NCBI GenBank assembly: GCA_049999765.1
Contig: JBNGIQ010008568.1
Location: 21,856 to 85,855 of the forward strand
Reading direction: 5' to 3'
From: Phaeoceros laevis
Taxonomy: Eukaryota > Anthocerotophyta > Anthocerotopsida > Notothyladales
DNA: 64,000 nt
The position numbers and the translations under genes were made by a program. The notes under the pieces were generated by a model. It had not been told where the DNA came from. It worked only from the letters and a program-made list of their open reading frames with translations, and searched no databases. Below are positions 56,818 to 64,000 of the stretch, one piece after another (position 1 is the first letter of the stretch; every line of letters begins with the position of its first letter).

Positions 56818-56882
56818 GAGTACGCTGTTTCACAAACCCTCTTGATGGCAACCATCAAGAGGATTTGTGATCGAGCGTACTC
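56818..56882. repeat. 65-bp imperfect hairpin
   Basis: 31-nt arms (GAGTACGCTGTTTCACAAAC... ) with about five mismatches and a 3-nt loop. Confidence 0.85.
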
Positions 56883-57007
56883 CATGTCTGCGCACCACAA
56901 CAAATGTATGCTCGCCACAACAAAAGTCTGCCCACCACAAACCATGAACAAATGTCTGCTCACCACAACAAATGTCTGCTCACCACACAACTCCGTCATC
57001 TGAGGGC

Positions 57008-57230
57008 CTAACTGCAAATGCTGTCAAAAACCTGGCGTGCTCCTTCCAGCTCACCACGTTCTGCAGACATGTCCACCTTTCTGTCCATGCTATCAAAAAC
57101 CTGGCGTGCTCCTTCCAGCTCACCACGTTCTGCAGACATGTCCACCTTTCTGTCCATGCTGTCAAAAACCTGGCGTGCACCTTCCAGCTCACCACGTTCT
57201 ACAGACATGTCCACCAAACACACACATTAG
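57008..57230 (-). repeat. Tandem array of a truncated PPR motif (69-bp unit, three copies)
   Basis: The minus strand encodes three near-identical 23-residue units, VDMSAERGELEGARQVFDSM plus DRK, where full PPR motifs have 35 residues. A fourth copy lies at 57310-57380. The DNA identity between units is very high, unlike motifs inside real PPR proteins. Confidence 0.88.
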
Positions 57231-57299
57231 GACCCATCTGGCAGCATTTTCAAGGGTGATGCATCAGGACATGTAGCAGGTCAGGGCAGGAAGCTTGAG

Positions 57300-57400
57300 T
57301 TACCTGTCTGCAGATGCTGTCAAAACCTGGCGTGCACCTTCCAGCTCACCACGTTTTGCATACATGTCCACACAAACACAAAAACGTGAGCCAAACGCCA
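57300..57400 (-). pseudogene. PPR fragment
   Basis: Encodes CVDMYAKRGELEGARQVLTA on the minus strand. A related copy of the 69-bp unit with the ancestral YAK spelling. Confidence 0.75.
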
Positions 57401-57437
57401 TCAAGACACAAACAGAAAAACAGGAGCCAGGAATCAA

Positions 57438-57528
57438 CTTAGAAAACTTTAGAGCTTTCGACTCATAACCCTTCACTGACCTCCAGGTCAGAGAAGGGTT
57501 CGAGCCCAAAGCTCTAAAGCTTTCTAAG
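57438..57528. repeat. 91-bp long hairpin
   Basis: Two arms of 43-44 nt (CTTAGAAAACTTTAGAGCTT... ) separated by a 2-nt loop CC. The right arm includes GGGTTCGAGCCC, which looks like a tRNA T-arm. Confidence 0.88.
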
Positions 57529-57895
57529 ACTTACCGCATATACAAGACATACCGTGTAACTTACTGGATTGGCAAATAGAGACAGCAGCATAGACAAACC
57601 CTGACTTTGGAACGTGAAGTTGATGAGCATAAAATCACACTATTGCATTAAATGCGCCGCAGTACAAAACGTGGAGGAGGAACCCAGGCTCCTAACATGT
57701 CAAAAAAATGGTTCCATATTCTGGAGGGCAGCCTAACTTATCAAAATGGCTACAACTATCTGAGATATCCAGTCTTCCAGCAACAATCCTGCAGCAACAG
57801 TCTTTGTCAGCAATGGTCCCCAAGATTTCCAGGGCGAGTGGTGAAGAATGACCAGCATGGTTGGAAACAAACACTCACCGAGATCTGAATCATGC

Positions 57896-58457
57896 TTAGC
57901 ATTTCTTGGCCTGTCCTTCCGTTTTCTTCTTCGGTCTTCCTCTGCCCTTGCCCTTGCCTGTGGCTGTGCTGATGGTGGCCTCCTCCGATTGGTTCAGGCT
58001 CATGGACCTCGTGGGAACTTCACGTCTTGGTGGTGTCTCGAGTATTGCTCCCCCACTTGAGAGTCTTGCGCCATCCGTTGACATTTTTGCTTTTTTGCTG
58101 GGTGGAGTGACAGGTTCTTGCTTGACAGGCAACAACGTCAGTCCAGCCGTTCCGCTCCTTGTCACACGACTTGGTGTAATGGACTTTGACTCCCCGACAA
58201 GCAATGTGTCTGTGTCCTCCCCTTCATCATCGCTGGACAACTCTGAAGATGCCGCTGGTACCTCAACTCCAGCCGCTGGTACCTCAACTCCAATCTCATC
58301 CTCACTGTCCTCCAGCTCACTAGACACTGCAAGCGAGTGTTCCAGACCTGCACCTGTCTATACCAGGCCTGCACCTGGCTGTTGCTCTGCACTGCAGTAC
58401 TCAGGTGCCATGACAATATCCACAGCAGCAAGCCCGGGTAATGCATACCCAAGGTAA
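57896..58457 (-). CDS. Hypothetical acidic protein with AT-hook-like end
   Basis: The open frame from the ATG at 58327 (143 aa) encodes an acidic Ser/Glu/Asp-rich N-terminus with two copies of AAGVEVPA, then SITPSRVTRSG, VKQEPVTPPSKKAKM and a C-terminal GRGRPKKK AT-hook-like motif. The frame may extend upstream in another phase (LEHSLAVSSELEDSEDE). AT-hook and KQEP motifs point to a nuclear, perhaps DNA-bound or SUMO-modified protein. No family recognised. The next gene (59066, plus strand) also has a KQEP motif. Confidence 0.4.
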
Positions 58458-59065
58458 TGTGAGGCAACTGCTGATGAAGGCGGGAAGTCACACGCTTGAC
58501 TGTACCGCTTTTGTGCAACTAAGCATTGGTATGCTCAGCACTACAAGGCTCTTTGAGGTGGTCACCGCCCATTTAGCGGTCACCCCAACCTGCACGGGCA
58601 GCAAGAGGTTTACCCAAGCACAGAGCGACACGTATCCGCATGCGACTTTTTTATTTGGCGGCTGTAAGTCGTCCCTATTGGGACACATGTCGTGCACCCG
58701 CCGGTCCGACATTAATGTCGGATTTGGGCGCGAACGTAATCTTGGGTTTGGCATTGTTTTGGCTCTGTCCCGCGCGGTAGACTGGCCAGCTGGCGTACAA
58801 GTGCAAAGCTTACGTCAATCAGCGCCCTGTGCTTGCTCCTGCCAAAGTGCTGCGAAGCCAAGAGTCTGTCGTGATCCGCCATTGGTCCTGCCGCACCGAC
58901 CGCCGTGCTCTTTTGCACACGTTGTGTTAGCTTCTACGGCCGGTAAGCACTTGTGCTTGCTGTAAGCATGCGTTGTTCTTTGCTCTTTCGCGTTGCTTTG
59001 CGCTGCATTGGATTTCACGCTAGCTAAGCTAATGCACATGCTTTGTTGTTGTGGCAGTTTTCAAA

Positions 59066-61310
59066 ATGGGCGGGCGTAAAACACAGTCGCGTGCTTTGAG
59101 GGCGCTGAAGCAGGAGCCTGTGGACAAGCGTGGAAGGGCGCCTGCCAGTGGCAGGCCATCGAAGGAGGCACGATCTTTGGCGGGAGGCAGGAAGAAGTTG
59201 CAAGTCAACTTCGTTCCGCCCCCTCCGAAGGAATCCAGCCCTGTGGATGACGCTGATGAGCCTGCATCAGCGTCATCAGAGGAGGATGAGCGCCCAAGAG
59301 CTAGCAAGCGGTCGCACCGACCTGCTGCTGCACCTGTTACGTCCGTCTATGGTATGTCGCTAGGAGAGGTGGAGGAATTCTTCCGGGAGATCATGGGGTT
59401 GGCATCAGAAGGTAGAGATTTCAAAAGGAAACACGAGTTGCACATCGCGAAGAGAACAGTCGACCAGAAGACCATGGACGCCATTTTTTTGCCTTCTGCG
59501 GATGGGAAGTACTTTTGGCGGAGGGAGCATTTGCCCAGCTTGACAGTGGAGGAGAAAAACGAGATAGAAGAGCTCTATCTACGCATGTACGGGAAGCAGC
59601 TGGGCTCAGGTCAGCTGCCAACCTGCCTGGCTTGGAGATATGTCTTCCACAAGCGTTACAACACCGATGTCAACTGGGCTAGGTTTGGTTTTGATGTGCT
59701 GAAGGGCCAGGTGCGGAATGCTGCGAAGCAAACTCCACCCGCTACTCTACGGCCAGATTGGTTGCAGTTTGTGGAAAAAAAAACGCGCGGGTGTGCCTTG
59801 CACAGAGCATCGAAAGGGCAAGCTTGTGATTCGGCGGGAGGGGTCATCACGGCCTGCATCGACATCTGCTGTGCACCTGTCTGACTATGAGGAGGAGCGT
59901 GCCCGAGCTGAGGACTCTGGACGCCAAGCCTGCGGCTCTTCCACTGCATTATCGGCAGTTTCTCCTACCCTTGCTTCGTTCTCTCAATTATCTACACATG
60001 GCCGTTCTCGTCATGTTTTGGCTGTGCAGCGGGCTGAAAAGGAGAGTGCCCAGGCTAAATCTGCCCTCATTGTTGCTAGCGCTAGTGACAACTGGAAGAA
60101 TGCCAAGGCAAGGGGCGATGATGCTCAGACTTTGGGTCAGCTTGCACATCTCATGCAGGAGGCATGCACAATATGGATGGAAAAAGACAGATTTGTGGGC
60201 ACGCTTTTGAACGTTGGAGATGCCCTTCGAGACTCTCCCGATAGCGTGTGTGGGAGCCAGACCCGCCGGCTGTCTGAGGAGCATGGAAGTCACCACGTTC
60301 ATGAAGAGTTCTCTTTTTCTGTGACTCCTCCGCCTTCAAGCACCAACAGTCCAAAGGTTTCGAATTCTGGTGTTTCTCTGCCCACTTCTTCAACACAACT
60401 GGAGCCTGCAAGCGCATCAGATTGGCACCATGTACCCGAGTCTCCTTCCAGTATGTTGGCCCCATTTACAGCAGATTACCTGGCCCTGATGGATAGTTTT
60501 GACACACCAATTGCTGATGCAGAATCCGGATCCGATCTTGTTGCTAGCGACACTGTGTCTCCGGAAAGTGGCATCACATCGGAGTGGGGCTTAGTGTCTA
60601 GTGTCCCAGAGACAGATGTCTCCCAGCAGAGCTACTCATTAGGTGGAGGCATCACCTTGTTCTCAAACTCAGATATACCTGAAGATGGCATGTTGGATGG
60701 GGACGATGAAGCTACTCCTTCGACCTTGGAGCCTGCGTCACCTTGTGCCTCGGCTGGTGAGCTTGCAGTAGCTGAACAGTCAGCTACTGCAAGCATTTTG
60801 AATCCTGTAGCAGCTCCAGAGCTCTAGCCGGTTCCTTCTGCCTTGGAGGAGGAGCTTCAGCAGTTGTTTGACCATGATGGTGCTCCTCTAAACATTTTTG
60901 TGCAGCCTCCTAGCTTGTCCTAGCCTGCAGCATATATAGCCTCCGTTGTTTCTCCACATTCAGTTGCAGCTCCTTCAGCCTCGGTTTCTTCTACGCATAT
61001 AGATGCAGCTCCTTCAGCCTTGGTTGTTTTTATGCATTTAGTTCCAGCTCCTTCAGGCTCGGTTGCAGCCTCTTCAGCCTCGCTGGTTTCTTCTCCTTCA
61101 GCCTCGGTTGTTTCTGTTCCTTTAGCCTCGGTGGTCTCAGTTGCTCCTTCAGCCTCGGTTGTGAATGGCATTGCTCCTTCAGCCTCGGATGTTGCTCCTA
61201 TATGTATGCCTACACATGTGGCTGGGGAAGGTTCCACTTTTTTAGCAACAACTTGTAGTGCAAGGCCTTCGCAAGCTTCTATCACAGCACCACCTGGAAT
61301 TCACAAGTCA
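59066..61310 (+). pseudogene. Unknown nuclear-type protein gene, frameshifted, with Pro/Ser/Ala repeats
   Basis: Start MGGRKTQSRALRALKQEP after a possible acceptor (GTGGCAG). Basic N-terminus, then GMSLGEVEEFFREIMGLASE, FKRKHELHIAKRTVDQKTMD, HLPSLTVEEKNEIEELYLRM and LAWRYVFHKRYNTDVNWARF. A run of nine A (59777-59785) marks a frameshift; the frame resumes KRAGVPCTEHRKGKLVIRRE and stays open to the TAG at 60825-60827. It continues past this and a second TAG (60921-60923) through repeated APSASVVS units to about 61310. The A-run lesion could be a sequencing error; the two TAGs suggest decay. No known domain. Confidence 0.5.
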
Positions 61311-61597
61311 GGTATGTATAACAGCGGTAGAGGCTACCTAGGGTTTTGTCTTTCCATGTGCCTTCTAGCTTATTTGAATCTCATGAATGTAAAATAGGTT
61401 TATATTGCAAGTATGTGATGAACCTGACCGCAATGTACATGTAGGCATGTGCACAATTGAGGATGATCACCACGCACATGAGCTCAAGAACATTTCTTCG
61501 GCAGGTGATGGTCAAGGTGATGTTCAAGGTTACTGTTTGCAATCTACGCCTGTTTCATGCGATGATTATTCTTTTTTTCTTCTGCAGCATCTGATGC

Positions 61598-62336
61598 ACA
61601 GTCCTCACTCATGGCAGGTATGTTCATCGTGATTCCTGACTCCCTTGGGATTTCTGGCTTCAAGGTGGTCAAACGGAGTGCCCCCATGAATGTGCCATAC
61701 ACTCATGAAGCTCAACCTGACCATGTTGTAGGGCTCATATACGTGGACAGTACACAGGAATTGGATCAGAAAGACATTATGGAAGGCATGACTGGGGACA
61801 TTCTTTTGGAGATTGCTAGAGAGAATTTGGGTATCCAAGATGGGAATGCAAGCCCTTCTGCTGCAGAGGGGATTGCAAACCCTGCTGCTACAGATGTGAT
61901 TCCAAACCCTGCTGTTGAGATTGGGGATGCAAACCCTATTGATGCAGTTGTTGTGGCTGTCAACAAAGGGAAGAAACGAGGCAGGAAGGCAAAAGCAGCA
62001 GTGGCCACTGCGCCTGCTACATCTGATCCCTGCGCAAGTATTTCCCCGATAAAAGAAGGGCTTAGGAGCACAGGACCAGCAAAAAATCCAGAGGGCATAC
62101 CAGACAAGAGGGTTAAGAAGCCGACTACGATCTTCACACCAAATCAGGCAGGAAGCAAGAGATGTAGGAAGAAAGCAAATGAAGCAAGAATGGACACAGC
62201 TGCCATGGATCCGAAGGATGCTACAGACGAGAGTCCCGAAGCACAGCATACAGGCAAGTCCATGTCTCTCCAGGCTGTCATGCAGAAGGCTCCAATGGCC
62301 AAAACAAAGAAGAAACCAGTCCAACAAAAGCTGTGA
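61598..62336 (+). CDS. Hypothetical protein exon, Lys/Ala-rich with KRGRKAK motif
   Basis: The exon probably begins after CTTCTGCAG at 61588. It is open to the TGA at 62334 and encodes MFIVIPDSLGISGFKVVKRS, LIYVDSTQELDQKDIMEGMT, several 'ANPAA/IPNPA' repeats, KGKKRGRKAKAAVATAP (AT-hook-like) and a basic C-terminus KAPMAKTKKKPVQQKL. It may be the last exon of the 59066 gene, since splice signals and orientation agree. Function unknown. Confidence 0.4.
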
Positions 62337-62339
62337 TTA

Positions 62340-64000
62340 GAGGTAATTTTCTGTGACCTGCTTCTATTTCTCCATGCTGTTGTGCCTTGCTCTGTGTTGC
62401 ACATCTTGTTGTGCCCTGCTGTGTGGTGAACATGTCAGTGTGCGGTGCTACTAATCTCATTGCTCACTGGTGCATGCCATTGCAGTGTGGTCCAATCGCT
62501 TGTTGTGGGTTGACGTGGGGTGTCGTGGCTTGCTCTGGGTTAATATGCATCTGTGCGCCTCCTCTGCCTTGCACTACATCGTTGTTGTTTCCAGTACAAT
62601 GTTGTACCATCTGTAGCACTTTGTACTTCTCAGCAGTTCATAGTGGTGGTCACTCCGTATCATGCTCTTCAGACCGGTACTATGCATAACACAACGAAGC
62701 AGCCCATTGTACTGGTCTGTACACCCTTGTTGAGGTTTGGTGCACTATGGATTGGTCCATGCTGCATATTTATGCATGTGTTCACCTCAGCCTGCTACAT
62801 GTGCTTTTTGAATCAATTTGAACTATGCAAGTGTGTATGTACATGTTCTGATGTTGGTGCCGTTTGTGTATGTCATGCAGGCTGCCTGCACTACTGTACG
62901 ATTCCTGGCAATTTTGATCATCCTACCCTACAATCTCGGCGCCACGAACTACATCAGGGAGGGTGGTGTTGTTCCTTTTTTAGCAGTCGGGCATTTTTGA
63001 GAGCTTCAGGCAGGTTAGGTGTAGTAGGTGTAAGCTGGTGAGTTTTTGGAGATTAGGCGCATCCGTAGTGGACGGTATCCACTTGTAAGGCACTTGTGGT
63101 GGTCACAGCTCTTGTGATTTTTGTGAGCCCTAGTGCTCATGAGAGTCCCAAGCTGGAGCTGGCACAATTGCCTTCACGGCAAATGTGTAGCCTGTTTATA
63201 GCTGGCCACAGATGTAACGAAACAATTCTGCATATTACCGTCTTTGCAAGATGCAACTTCAGATTAAAGGATCTGAACCCTTTGAGAGGGGATAGAGTTG
63301 TTCGTACTGCAGGGTTGTGTGCAGTTGCAAAGGTCTGAACACATTAGTTGCTGACCCAAACAAGCCCGATTGCCATGAAGTGCCAAGGAGTTTAGCAGGT
63401 GTGAGTACATTTTCCTTGGCATACCACCTCTCAGTCATCCTCTTAGTGTTATTCTGCTTACATGTGGTAATTGCGTGCGGCAGGCGGCACTTGGGATGGT
63501 TGCAACACCTAGCGGGTGAGATGTTTCGTATATCCGCGACAACAAAATTTACATACATGCATTTTGAGTAGCTGCTGCTTTCCGCAAGTCGTTCTAAACA
63601 AGACTGGTAGACGTGTTCACGATTAAGACCTTCGTATCTTTTTGAGATTACTTTCACAACATTTGAGAACAAGCTTCTCTGCAAAGGGGGTTTCATTACA
63701 TGAATTAGTTGTAGGGGATTCGAACCCTATGCCAATAATTGCAGCTGCCCGACTCGCAGCACAACTAGCCTGCGGAAACGAATGTGAAGTCGCTTCGTTC
63801 TCTCAATTACAAAACCAAAACACAAGGAGGTGTAAGAAATGCAAACTCCAGATCGCAAAAACTGCACTTGACGGTTGCAGACACATGTTCTGAATCACAC
63901 AAGCTCCAAAATGAGCACCTGACTGCAAATGTTCCCTCATGATCTGGAAAAATAAACATGCACTAAAGGAGAGTGCCCCTGCCTAGCTGCTTCCTAGTCC
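62340..64000. other. No recognisable gene
   Basis: Only short frames without motifs. At 63708-63730 the minus strand has a T-arm-like AGGGTTCGAATCCCCT, but I could not complete a tRNA cloverleaf. Confidence 0.45.

Noticed and set aside
63690-63740. Possible tRNA on the minus strand
   Set aside because: Only the T-arm word is convincing; no D-arm or anticodon arm fits.

Overview
This is a repeat-dominated stretch of a land-plant nuclear genome. The evidence is pentatricopeptide (PPR) fragments of the plant organellar type, spliced fragments of a PDI-like, a SNF2/CHR28-like and an importin-beta-like gene, Ty1/copia and Ty3/gypsy LTR retrotransposons with the plant initiator-tRNA-Met primer site, and a CACTA (En/Spm) transposon. 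A seed-free plant (fern, lycophyte or bryophyte) is my guess, not a demonstration. Runs of N lie at 13617-14016, 31885-31984 and 55531-55540. I recognise no clearly intact housekeeping gene; the best intact reading frames are a SET-like protein (33.4-34.4 kb) and the distal half of a copia polyprotein (23.5-26.1 kb).

Layout. 1.7-6.2 kb: a complete but pol-less copia element with 204-bp LTRs and a 5-bp target duplication. 6.2-12 kb: no recognisable genes. 12.07-12.98 kb: gag of a second gypsy element, cut by one end of a CACTA element (12.98-16.66 kb, with a TNPA-like gene). 16.66-23.51 kb, minus strand: a gypsy element encoding gag, aspartic protease, a C5-cytosine DNA methyltransferase, reverse transcriptase and RNase H. 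23.51-26.27 kb: 3' half of a copia element. 26.27-26.56 kb: an exon of a transposase-like gene. 27.9-29.8 kb: a decayed gene with a ParB-like DGNHR motif. 30.8-31.03 kb: the rest of the gypsy-2 gag. 31.03-45.79 kb: the other CACTA arm, with a tnp2 transposase, the SET-like ORF and captured host-gene fragments. 45.79-48.30 kb, plus strand: integrase and PHD finger of the gypsy element with its LTR. 48.31-51.35 kb, minus strand: 5' half of the copia element. 51.35-54.5 kb: the remaining transposase-like gene. 54.5-64 kb: minisatellites, PPR and importin-beta fragments, and a decayed multi-exon gene of unknown function.

The main structural result is that one inversion of about 29.1 kb (breakpoints near 16,662/16,663 and 45,791/45,792) explains all the split elements. 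Undoing it on paper (i) joins gypsy RNase H to integrase in frame, (ii) brings the copia halves together with matching CTCGG target duplications, (iii) joins the transposase-like gene in frame across the copia insertion site, and (iv) gives the CACTA element two inverted ends with a CAT target duplication and an in-frame gypsy-2 gag around it. The breakpoints are not at assembly gaps. The nesting order is transposase-like gene <- copia <- methyltransferase gypsy, and gypsy-2 <- CACTA, followed by the inversion.

The most notable biological object is the gypsy family itself. It carries its own DNA methyltransferase between protease and reverse transcriptase and a PHD finger after the integrase, so one mobile element may both write DNA methylation and read histone tails. 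This copy is dead: it has several in-frame stops and frameshifts.
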